Assembly: GCA_947457025.1 (NCBI GenBank)
Contig: CANGUI010000131.1
Location: 1-5,818 of the forward strand
Source: Flammeovirgaceae bacterium
GTDB taxonomy: Bacteria; Bacteroidota; Bacteroidia; Cytophagales; Cyclobacteriaceae
Length of the DNA: 5,818 bases
Reading direction: 5' to 3'
Shown: in pieces, positions 1 to 5,818 of the stretch
Layout of the letters: each line of letters begins with the position of its first letter
How positions within the stretch are numbered: the stretch's first letter is position 1
Made by a program: the position numbers and the translations under genes
Notes under the pieces: generated by a model
Told to the model about the DNA's origin: nothing
Databases searched by the model: none
What the model saw: the letters and a program-made list of their open reading frames with translations, nothing else

Positions 1-2
1 CG

Positions 3-2678
3 CATTCCATACAAAAAATCATACCGCTGAGCAATGAGGAGTTGCGCGGCATGCTCGACATGAAGTACGTGGAAGAGTTCCGGAAAATGGCGTTGCGCCC
101 CGAAGCACCCGTTTGCAAGGTAGGCGCACAAAACCCGGACGTTTACTTTCAGGGCCGTGAGACGGTGAACCCGTTCTATGATGCGTGCCCGGATATCGTA
201 AAGAAATACCTGAAACTGTTTGGTGAAAAAACCGGCCGCCACTACAAACTCTTTGAATACATGGGCGCCCCGGATGCCGAGCGGGTTATCATCGCGATGG
301 GATCATCTACTCAAACGATTGAAGAAACACTCAACTACCTGCAGAAGAAAGGCGAAAAAGTGGGCGCGCTGCGGGTCCGCCTCTATCGGCCGTTCCAGTT
401 GCAAGATTTTCTGGCTGAGCTGCCCAAAACGGTGAAGCGCATTGCGGTACTCGACCGCACCAAAGAACCAGGTGCGCTGGGCGATCCACTCTATTTAGAT
501 GTGGTAGCCGCTTTGGCAGCGGAGCGGCCGGGAATCCGCATCATTGGCGGCCGCTACGGTTTGTCATCCAAAGAATTCACGCCCTCCATGGTCAAGGCCG
601 TCTACGACCACCTCGACAACAACGGCTGGCATGGATTTACAGTCGGCATCAACGATGATGTGACCAAAAAATCGATCCCCGTAAGGGAAGAAATCGACAC
701 CGAACAAACCGGTATTGTACGCTGCAAGTTCTGGGGCTACGGCTCAGACGGCACGGTGAGCGCCAACAAGAACGCCATCAAGATTATTGGCGACAGCACC
801 GACCTGTTTGTACAGGGTTACTTCCAGTATGATTCGAATAAGTCGGGCGGTTGGACCATCTCGCACCTGCGGTTTGGCAAGCAACCGATTCAATCTGAGT
901 ATTTATTGAACAAAGTTGACTTCGTAGCGCTGCACCGGCCGCAGTACATCGGGCAATACGATATTCTCGAGGGCATCACTGAAGGCGGCACATTCCTGAT
1001 TAACTCGAGCCAAAAGCCGGAGAACATCTTCCGCCTCTTCACCAAGGACATGCAGGAGACGATCAAAAAGAAAAAAGTTAAGGTGTACGCCATCGATGCG
1101 TCAAAAATTGCCAAGAGTGTGGGCCTCGGTGGCCGCATCAGTTCGGTGATGCAAACCGCATTCTTCAAAGTATCGGGTGTATTGCCGCAAACGGAAGCAA
1201 TTGCGCTCATCAAAGAACACGTACGAGAGCAGTTTGCGCGCAAGGGTCAGGAGATTGTGGAGATGAACCTGAAAGCGATTGACGCAGCCAGCGAAGCCGT
1301 GATTGACGTGCCGATTCCAGACGTGGCCGAAAAGTTTGCCGAAATCGAACAAGTGGTGCCGGCCAACTCGGGTGTGTTTGCCGACACGATTGTTGATCCG
1401 ATCCTGCGCTTGAAAGGCGATACCATTCCGGTGTCCGCTATGCCAATCAACGGAGCCATACCCACCGGCACGAAGCGCCTCGAATACAAAGGTGTGCCGG
1501 GCAATCCTGCCATCTGGATCGATAAACTTCCGTTTGTTTCCGAACCCAATATTGCGGAGCCGTATCTCGAGTATCCCCCGAGCTGCTCGGGTTGTGGTGA
1601 GGTGCCCTACATTCACCTGGTAACGCAGTTGTATGGCGACCGCATGATCATTGCCAACGCCACCGGCTGCACCTCCATTTATGGAGGAACGTTCCCGCTT
1701 ACCCCTTACACAAAAGATAAAAATGGCAAAGGACCAGCCTGGGCCAATTCACTGTTTGAAGACAATGCGGAATACGGTTTAGGCATGCGCCTGGCGGTAG
1801 ATGCCAACCGCAGGCAATTGAAAACCAACGCACAAATACTGCATGCCAACCTACCTTCCGGGGATTTGAAAAATGCGTTGCAGAAAGCCCTTCAGCTCTT
1901 TGATGAAACGACCAACGAAGCAAAGGCCAATGCTGAAACCGTCAAACAATTGCTGGCAACGGCTAGTGGTCAGGTGAACCAGGAGACGGCGTCTGTGCTC
2001 GCCAAGTTGCTGGAGCTGCAAGATTACTTCATCGACAAGAGTATCTGGATCATCGGTGGTGATGGCTGGGCCTACGACATCGGCTTTGGCGGACTGGATC
2101 ATGTGATGGCCGGCAACCGCAACGTTAACCTGCTGGTGCTCGATACCGAAGTGTATTCCAACACGGGCGGGCAGGCTTCAAAAGCAACTCCGCGGGGTGC
2201 AGTAGCGAAGTTTGCCAGCGATGGCAAAAAACTCAGTAAGAAAAACCTGGGCGTCATGATGGCCAGCTACGGCAATGCGTATGTGGCTTCGGTAAACATG
2301 GGTGTGGATCGTGAGAAAACGGCTCTCGCCTTTGTGGAAGCCGAGAAGCATAAAGGCCCATCCATCATCATTGCCTATTCGCCTTGCATCGCGCACGGGT
2401 ATGATATGCGCCTCACCAAAAAACAATCGGAAAAAGCGACTAAGAGTGGCTATTGGCCGATGTACCGGTTCAACCCGGATTTGCGCGCGACGGGACAAAA
2501 TCCACTAACGTGGGATGCCCCCGATGCGGATCTGCCGTTTGATACGTTTATCGAGGAAGAAATGCGTTACAAAATGCTGAACCGCGCGCAGCCGGAAGAG
2601 GCGCGCAAGCTACAGGAACAGGCCGTGAAGGATAATGCCCAACGGTCGAAAGATATCCATCATTTATCGGAAGCCTAA
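3..2678 (+). CDS. nifJ: Pyruvate:ferredoxin/flavodoxin oxidoreductase, 5'-truncated by window, lacking the two-cluster ferredoxin domain
   Basis: Oxidises pyruvate with CoA to acetyl-CoA and CO2, passing electrons to ferredoxin or flavodoxin in the cytoplasm. The frame is open from the first full codon at base 3, so the gene begins upstream; the TTG at 42 and ATG at 51 lie inside conserved sequence and are not starts. The visible part is 891 residues; by comparison with single-chain NifJ proteins I estimate about 190 N-terminal residues are missing. Seen in order: end of domain I (AQNPDVYFQGRE), domain II with VRLYRP at about 125 and LDRTKEPGALGDPLYLD, domain III with GYGSDGT at about 245, then the C-terminal thiamine diphosphate domain with GGDGWAYDIGFGG (from 685) and DTEVYSNTGGQ (from 714). 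Proximal-cluster cysteines are C528, C531, C556 and C795. The region between W505 and C528 normally holds a 2x[4Fe-4S] ferredoxin domain; here it is 22 residues with no cysteine. It ends at TAA, 11 nt before the next gene. Family assignment is very secure; electron acceptor is inferred. Confidence 0.95.
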   Translation, partial: HSIQKIIPLSNEELRGMLDMKYVEEFRKMALRPEAPVCKVGAQNPDVYFQGRETVNPFYDACPDIVKKYLKLFGEKTGRHYKLFEYMGAPDAERVIIAMGSSTQTIEETLNYLQKKGEKVGALRVRLYRPFQLQDFLAELPKTVKRIAVLDRTKEPGALGDPLYLDVVAALAAERPGIRIIGGRYGLSSKEFTPSMVKAVYDHLDNNGWHGFTVGINDDVTKKSIPVREEIDTEQTGIVRCKFWGYGSDGTVSANKNAIKIIGDSTDLFVQGYFQYDSNKSGGWTISHLRFGKQPIQSEYLLNKVDFVALHRPQYIGQYDILEGITEGGTFLINSSQKPENIFRLFTKDMQETIKKKKVKVYAIDASKIAKSVGLGGRISSVMQTAFFKVSGVLPQTEAIALIKEHVREQFARKGQEIVEMNLKAIDAASEAVIDVPIPDVAEKFAEIEQVVPANSGVFADTIVDPILRLKGDTIPVSAMPINGAIPTGTKRLEYKGVPGNPAIWIDKLPFVSEPNIAEPYLEYPPSCSGCGEVPYIHLVTQLYGDRMIIANATGCTSIYGGTFPLTPYTKDKNGKGPAWANSLFEDNAEYGLGMRLAVDANRRQLKTNAQILHANLPSGDLKNALQKALQLFDETTNEAKANAETVKQLLATASGQVNQETASVLAKLLELQDYFIDKSIWIIGGDGWAYDIGFGGLDHVMAGNRNVNLLVLDTEVYSNTGGQASKATPRGAVAKFASDGKKLSKKNLGVMMASYGNAYVASVNMGVDREKTALAFVEAEKHKGPSIIIAYSPCIAHGYDMRLTKKQSEKATKSGYWPMYRFNPDLRATGQNPLTWDAPDADLPFDTFIEEEMRYKMLNRAQPEEARKLQEQAVKDNAQRSKDIHHLSEA

Positions 2679-2689
2679 ATCCAAAAGCC

Positions 2690-3733
2690 ATGATTGATCT
2701 GAAAACCAACTACTGCGGTCTCCACCTGAAAAATCCGATTGTGATCGGAGCAAGTAATATCGTGACCGACCCCGGCAATTTGAGGAAACTTGAGCAGGCG
2801 GGTGCAGGGGCGGTTGTGTATAAATCGTTGTTTGAAGAGCAAATTCAAATGGAATCGGTGGAATGGGAGCAACGCCACCAGGACTTCAGCAACTGGGATT
2901 CCGAACACGAAACATTTTTTCCGCAGGTAAAACATGCGGGCCCGGCCGAACATTTGCTACGCCTCCGCGATGCACGCCAGGCACTGACGATCCCGCTCAT
3001 CGGCAGTTTAAATTGTGTTACCCCGGAGCTCTGGGCGGAGTATGCCGGACGCCTGGCGGAAACCGGTATTGATGCGCTGGAGTTGAATTTCTATTACCAC
3101 AATATGGATTTCAAAAAGCCCGCAATAGAAATTGAAGAGGAGCAGATTTCCATCCTGAAGAAGGTAAAACAGGCCGTTCGGATTCCCGTGGCAGTAAAGC
3201 TGAGTCCTTTCTACAGTAATATCCTGTCGGTGGTATCACGTTTTGATGCAAGCGATGCCAACGGTTTTGTGCTGTTCAACCGGCTTTTTCAACCCGATAT
3301 CGACATTGATCAGGAAGCGCATCACTTTCCCTACAATTTCAGTAGTGAAGCTGATAACCGGTTGGCGCTTCGATATGCGGGCCTGCTGTACAGTCGCGTA
3401 TATGGATCAATCATTGCTAACACCGGCATTTTGCACGGCCGCGATGTCATTAAAATGTTGTTGGCAGGGGCGGATGCCGTACAGGTAGTCAGCGCGATTT
3501 ATAAGCGCGGCATACCGGCCATCGAAGCGATGCTTCAGGAAATTGAAGCGTGGATGAAAAAGAAGGGCTACAGTTCGGTAAACGAGTTCAGAGGCAAACT
3601 CGCCAAAGAAAATCTGGGCGATCCCTTCACCTACAAGCGCGCCCAGTATGTGGATATCCTGATGAAATCGGAAATCTTCATGCAGTATCACCCCAAACGG
3701 GGGGAGCTTGATCTCGGCCATGATGACATCTGA
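2690..3733 (+). CDS. Dihydroorotate dehydrogenase-like FMN protein (not a classical PyrD)
   Basis: A 347-residue TIM-barrel flavoprotein resembling class 1 dihydroorotate dehydrogenase. Visible landmarks are the N-terminal GLHLKNPIVIGASN (about 10-23), the flavin-contacting lysine region VVYKSLFEEQ (42-51), GSLNC (105-109), AVKLSP with K170, and the FMN-phosphate region NTGILHGRDVIKMLLAGADAVQV (split at 244-255 and 256-266). At 131-140 the motif is ELNFYYHNMD, where true enzymes have ELN-x-S-C-P-N with a catalytic Cys or Ser; here that base is absent. This matches the 'dihydroorotate dehydrogenase-like protein' group, which I recall being found near nifJ in Bacteroidota and cyanobacteria; its substrate is not known to me. 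The ATG at 2690 comes 11 nt after the nifJ stop, with no evident Shine-Dalgarno sequence. Co-transcription with nifJ and flavodoxin suggests a redox role rather than pyrimidine synthesis, but that is inference. It could still bind FMN and accept electrons from an unidentified substrate. Confidence 0.9.
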   Translation: MIDLKTNYCGLHLKNPIVIGASNIVTDPGNLRKLEQAGAGAVVYKSLFEEQIQMESVEWEQRHQDFSNWDSEHETFFPQVKHAGPAEHLLRLRDARQALTIPLIGSLNCVTPELWAEYAGRLAETGIDALELNFYYHNMDFKKPAIEIEEEQISILKKVKQAVRIPVAVKLSPFYSNILSVVSRFDASDANGFVLFNRLFQPDIDIDQEAHHFPYNFSSEADNRLALRYAGLLYSRVYGSIIANTGILHGRDVIKMLLAGADAVQVVSAIYKRGIPAIEAMLQEIEAWMKKKGYSSVNEFRGKLAKENLGDPFTYKRAQYVDILMKSEIFMQYHPKRGELDLGHDDI

Positions 3734-3764
3734 AAACTCAACAACCAACTAATTCAACCTACCT

Positions 3765-4271
3765 ATGGCAACCATCGGAATTTTTTACGGATCAACAGAA
3801 GGCAACACCGAACGTGTGGTAACCGCTATCCAGCAAAAACTCGGGGGCGAGGCAACAGCTGCACTTCACAATGTAAACTCGGCTACAGCCGATGATATCG
3901 CACCCTATGCGAATGTGATTTTAGCCTGCCCTACATGGGAGATCGGCCAACTGCAAGAAGACTGGGAAAGTTTTGTGGATGAATTGGGTGATGTAGACTG
4001 GAATGGAAAAAAAGTAACCTATGTGGGTCTGGGCGATGCCGATGGGTACCCGGACACGTTCCTGGATGCGCTCGGTATCATTCACGACCGCATCAAAGAC
4101 AAAGGCGCTTTGTTTGTGGGGGCATGGCCTACGGATGGCTATAACTTCGAAGCCTCCAAGGGCGTGGTCAACGGCAGGTTCCTCGGCCTGGCCATAGACG
4201 AAGACAATCAGAAGAACCAAACCGCAGCCCGCATCGACAAGTGGGTGGCGCAGGTGAAAGGAGAGTGGTAA
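3765..4271 (+). CDS. fldA: Long-chain flavodoxin
   Basis: A 168-residue soluble one-electron carrier using FMN, standing in for ferredoxin. The phosphate-binding loop GSTEGNTE is at 9-16. The first FMN loop PTWEIGQLQEDW (57-67 region) has W58 as the likely flavin-stacking residue. The second loop GLGDADGYPDTF (88-99) carries Y95, the probable opposite stacking aromatic. The stretch around 120-148, including the YNFEAS and FLGLAIDEDNQ motifs, is the insertion that defines long-chain flavodoxins, and the total length fits that class. The surface is strongly acidic, as expected for docking on NifJ or Rnf-type partners. The ATG at 3765 follows a 31-nt A/C-rich leader with no Shine-Dalgarno sequence, as is common in Bacteroidota. 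Position two genes after nifJ points to the acceptor of its electrons. The family call is firm; FldA versus NifF naming cannot be settled here. Confidence 0.96.
   Translation: MATIGIFYGSTEGNTERVVTAIQQKLGGEATAALHNVNSATADDIAPYANVILACPTWEIGQLQEDWESFVDELGDVDWNGKKVTYVGLGDADGYPDTFLDALGIIHDRIKDKGALFVGAWPTDGYNFEASKGVVNGRFLGLAIDEDNQKNQTAARIDKWVAQVKGEW
4257..4263 (+). promoter_or_regulatory. Ribosome binding site for the 359-aa gene
   Basis: AAAGGAG lies inside the last codons of the flavodoxin gene, with 11 nt between it and the ATG at 4275. It is the clearest Shine-Dalgarno match in the window and supports the 4275 start, although the spacing is a little long. In an organism where most starts lack this motif the match may be chance. 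Confidence 0.4.
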
Positions 4272-4274
4272 CCT

Positions 4275-5354
4275 ATGGCGGCCATCCGTTTTAAAAAGCC
4301 CAGCTTTAAGATCAGCGATTCGTTGCGCGCCTACCTGGTGCGTACCGGACGCGAAACGGATGTGCCCATTACCTACAACGATCTGGTGCGCCACACCAGT
4401 TCCATCGCCCTCAACGACAAAAACGGGAAGGACACCCTTTGGGAGACGTTGATCTACGATCCCGGTGATCTGCAATACATACACGAACGCCTGCGCACAA
4501 TTTACGCCCAGTTGAAAGTGGGAGGGGAGGTCGCCCTGATCGAACACTTATACATTGAGCGTGTGGATTACTGCCTGTATGCCAACACACACCCCCTGCG
4601 TGTACGGATCGTCAACCGGCTCAATGATCTTTTTGATTATTTCTATGTGAAGAAAGCGGATGCATCCCGAATCTATGGCATGGAGCTGGAACACCTGCTA
4701 TCCCCCAATAAGATCAATTACCTGGTGAAGGGCAACACGCACATTGAAGAACATATTGCCGGCATCCCGGGTGATAGTTTTGTCAGGAGTTATTTACCTG
4801 CCAACGAATACAACCCGCTGCGCATCGCTAAAGAGTTTGTTAAATTCAATGAACGGAGTCTGGTACAGTTGCTGGGCGACATGCGGGGCGACAATTTCGT
4901 GGTAGAGATCATTCCCGATTTCGATGATTTGTATTTCCGGTTGCGCGCCATTGATTTTGATCAGCAGTGTTACGAAGGCAGCGTGAAGATCTACCTGCCG
5001 CAGTATTTCAAGGAAAACAATCCCATCATCAACTTGGGCTTTAAGAGTATGTCGCCCGTGTTAGAGCACCAATACCAACGCGAAGAGCGTGCCCGCATGC
5101 TTACCCGCGTGAAGGCAGCTCAAGGTCAGATGGACGAGTTGCTCACCGCCATGGAGCAGGATGAGCTCTCAACCCCCGAGCATACCGCGCAGCTGCGCAA
5201 AGAGTTGGCTGCGCTTTATGGTGATGATGCTTTTTTGAAGTGCAACAGTATGGGTGCCCTGGTACGCACCAGCCTGGAGATGCTGGAGAAACATCCCGTG
5301 CGGCAGCGGCACTCCATTAATGTGTTAACAGAAGAATATGAATCCGCACGTTAA
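4275..5354 (+). CDS. Unrecognised 359-residue cytoplasmic protein with possible kinase-like catalytic signature
   Basis: I do not recognise this protein by name. It has no signal peptide or membrane segment, so it should be cytoplasmic. Residues 1-60 are basic and polar; 85-150 is rich in aromatic residues and charge. At 198-209 the sequence QLLGDMRGDNFV contains D202-x4-N207, the spacing of a protein-kinase catalytic loop, followed 20 residues later by AIDFDQ with D227 and D229, at the place of a DFG-type metal-binding aspartate. K152 and E158/E159 are possible but unproven partners of an N-lobe Lys/Glu pair; they are too close to D202 for a standard kinase, so a HipA-like or other atypical fold is more plausible than a canonical one. 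Residues 262-312 are charged and probably long helices. The ATG at 4275 is 3 nt after the flavodoxin stop, and the 3' end overlaps the RseC-type gene by 17 nt, tying it to the NifJ-flavodoxin-Rnf operon. Coding status is firm; function is unknown. Confidence 0.88.
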   Translation: MAAIRFKKPSFKISDSLRAYLVRTGRETDVPITYNDLVRHTSSIALNDKNGKDTLWETLIYDPGDLQYIHERLRTIYAQLKVGGEVALIEHLYIERVDYCLYANTHPLRVRIVNRLNDLFDYFYVKKADASRIYGMELEHLLSPNKINYLVKGNTHIEEHIAGIPGDSFVRSYLPANEYNPLRIAKEFVKFNERSLVQLLGDMRGDNFVVEIIPDFDDLYFRLRAIDFDQQCYEGSVKIYLPQYFKENNPIINLGFKSMSPVLEHQYQREERARMLTRVKAAQGQMDELLTAMEQDELSTPEHTAQLRKELAALYGDDAFLKCNSMGALVRTSLEMLEKHPVRQRHSINVLTEEYESAR

Positions 5355-5748
5355 CCGGCATTTGGGTACTGTGCAATCGCACGAGAACGGCAAGTGGCAG
5401 ATTCGCCTGGCCGACCCCGAGGGTTGTGCCGTGTGCCACCGCGGCTTGTGTTGGGATTCCAACGATGAACGCATCGTAGAGGTACACGCAGGCGAAGAGC
5501 GGTTGACTGCGGGCCAAAACGTGTGGGTAGAAGTGAGCGACCGTAGTGGTTGGCGTGCCATCGCCTTGTTTTATGGCTTGCCCTCACTGTTGCTGATCAC
5601 GCTGTTGTTGGTCGCATTGGCGACTGGCGTGAATGAAGGCGTAGCGGGAGCGGGGGCACTGCTGGCCCTCGTGCCATATTATCTGGTGCTCTCCCTAACG
5701 CAGAAAAACTGGAAAAATAAAATCCACCTTTCGGTGCGAGTGATATGA
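5338..5748 (+). CDS. rseC: RseC/MucC-family membrane protein preceding the Rnf genes
   Basis: A 136-residue inner-membrane protein of the SoxR-reducing-system RseC/MucC family. The N-terminal domain (1-72) is a small beta-rich cytoplasmic module with C30, C33 and C38 in GCAVCHRGLC, a likely metal or Fe-S ligand set. Two membrane segments follow at about 74-97 and 102-120, separated by a short glycine-rich turn, then a basic tail (KNWKNK) consistent with the positive-inside rule. In Bacteroidota and related bacteria this protein is typically the first gene of the Rnf cluster, and here it runs directly into rnfB with a 4-nt ATGA overlap. The start at 5338 is supported because an in-frame TAA lies at 5326-5328 and no other ATG exists in between. 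The gene starts inside the last 17 nt of its upstream neighbour, suggesting translational coupling. Its exact job in Rnf assembly or SoxR reduction is not established for this lineage; the symbol is by family. Confidence 0.88.
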   Translation: MNPHVNRHLGTVQSHENGKWQIRLADPEGCAVCHRGLCWDSNDERIVEVHAGEERLTAGQNVWVEVSDRSGWRAIALFYGLPSLLLITLLLVALATGVNEGVAGAGALLALVPYYLVLSLTQKNWKNKIHLSVRVI

Positions 5749-5818
5749 ATGATGTCGTCCTCTACACGGTTTTGAGTTTGACGGGCATTGGGTTGCTGGC
5801 GGCCGTGGTACTGTACTA
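5745..5818 (+). CDS. rnfB: Start of a probable Rnf complex subunit B, cut by window end
   Basis: Only 24 codons are visible, beginning MNDVVLYTVL and continuing as a single hydrophobic helix ending in AAVVLY. RnfB proteins begin with just such a membrane anchor before their [4Fe-4S] domains, and RnfB is the usual gene after an RseC-type protein in Bacteroidota Rnf clusters. The ATG overlaps the upstream TGA as ATGA (5745-5748), the classic arrangement for translational coupling. No iron-sulfur motif is reached inside the window, so the assignment rests on context plus the N-terminal helix. Another membrane-anchored protein cannot be excluded. Confidence 0.7.
   Translation, partial: MNDVVLYTVLSLTGIGLLAAVVLY

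Noticed and set aside
42..53. TTG at 42 or ATG at 51 as the true start of a short nifJ
   Set aside because: The frame is open back to base 3 and codons both before and after these positions fit conserved domain I sequence, so the gene continues upstream.
1101..1616. Minus-strand open frame of 171 codons opposite the nifJ deletion junction
   Set aside because: I considered whether a gene on the other strand could explain the altered nifJ region, but it is antisense to conserved NifJ sequence on both sides and looks like compositional noise rich in His and Arg.
3734..3764. Possible promoter in the 31-nt gap before flavodoxin
   Set aside because: The gap is A/C-rich without a convincing -7/-33 pair of the Bacteroidota type; too short and unspecific to call.
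3761..4279. Identical 9-mer ACCTATGGC at the start codons of flavodoxin (3761) and the next gene (4271)
   Set aside because: Nine bases shared around a start codon with Ala as second residue is easily coincidental; no longer repeat surrounds it.
3921..4547. Long minus-strand open frame of 208 codons spanning flavodoxin and the next gene
   Set aside because: It lies antisense to two confidently coding genes, crosses their junction, and its translation shows no recognisable family; it is a by-product of codon usage on the other strand.

Overview
The window reads as a tightly packed, all-plus-strand redox operon from a member of the Bacteroidota, most likely a Cytophagales-type organism. This placement is inferred from the gene set (single-chain NifJ, a dihydroorotate-dehydrogenase-like protein, flavodoxin, then an RseC-type protein leading into rnfB) and from starts that mostly lack a Shine-Dalgarno sequence. 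No rRNA or marker gene is present to confirm it.

Layout: bases 3-2678 hold the 3' three quarters of a pyruvate:ferredoxin/flavodoxin oxidoreductase gene (nifJ type), cut by the window edge. Bases 2690-3733 encode a dihydroorotate dehydrogenase-like flavoprotein that lacks the usual catalytic Cys/Ser. Bases 3765-4271 encode a long-chain flavodoxin. Bases 4275-5354 encode an unrecognised 359-residue protein with a possible kinase-like D-x4-N / D-F-D signature. Bases 5338-5748 encode an RseC/MucC-family membrane protein. From base 5745 the first 24 codons of a probable rnfB run off the window. Gaps are 11, 31 and 3 nt, followed by overlaps of 17 and 4 nt, so the genes are probably co-transcribed and partly translationally coupled. 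No gene-free stretch exceeds 31 nt, and I saw no RNA genes, mobile elements, CRISPR arrays or terminators.

How it may work: NifJ oxidises pyruvate to acetyl-CoA and CO2, flavodoxin takes the low-potential electrons, and the Rnf complex that starts at the right edge exchanges them with NAD(H) across an ion-translocating membrane machine. 

The most notable observation is that this NifJ has no ferredoxin domain. The segment that normally carries the eight cysteines of the medial and distal [4Fe-4S] clusters is absent, with the frame intact. All four cysteines of the proximal cluster and the thiamine diphosphate site remain. This would be a single-cluster NifJ, encoded close to its likely flavodoxin acceptor. 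The second item is the unknown protein embedded between flavodoxin and the Rnf genes.
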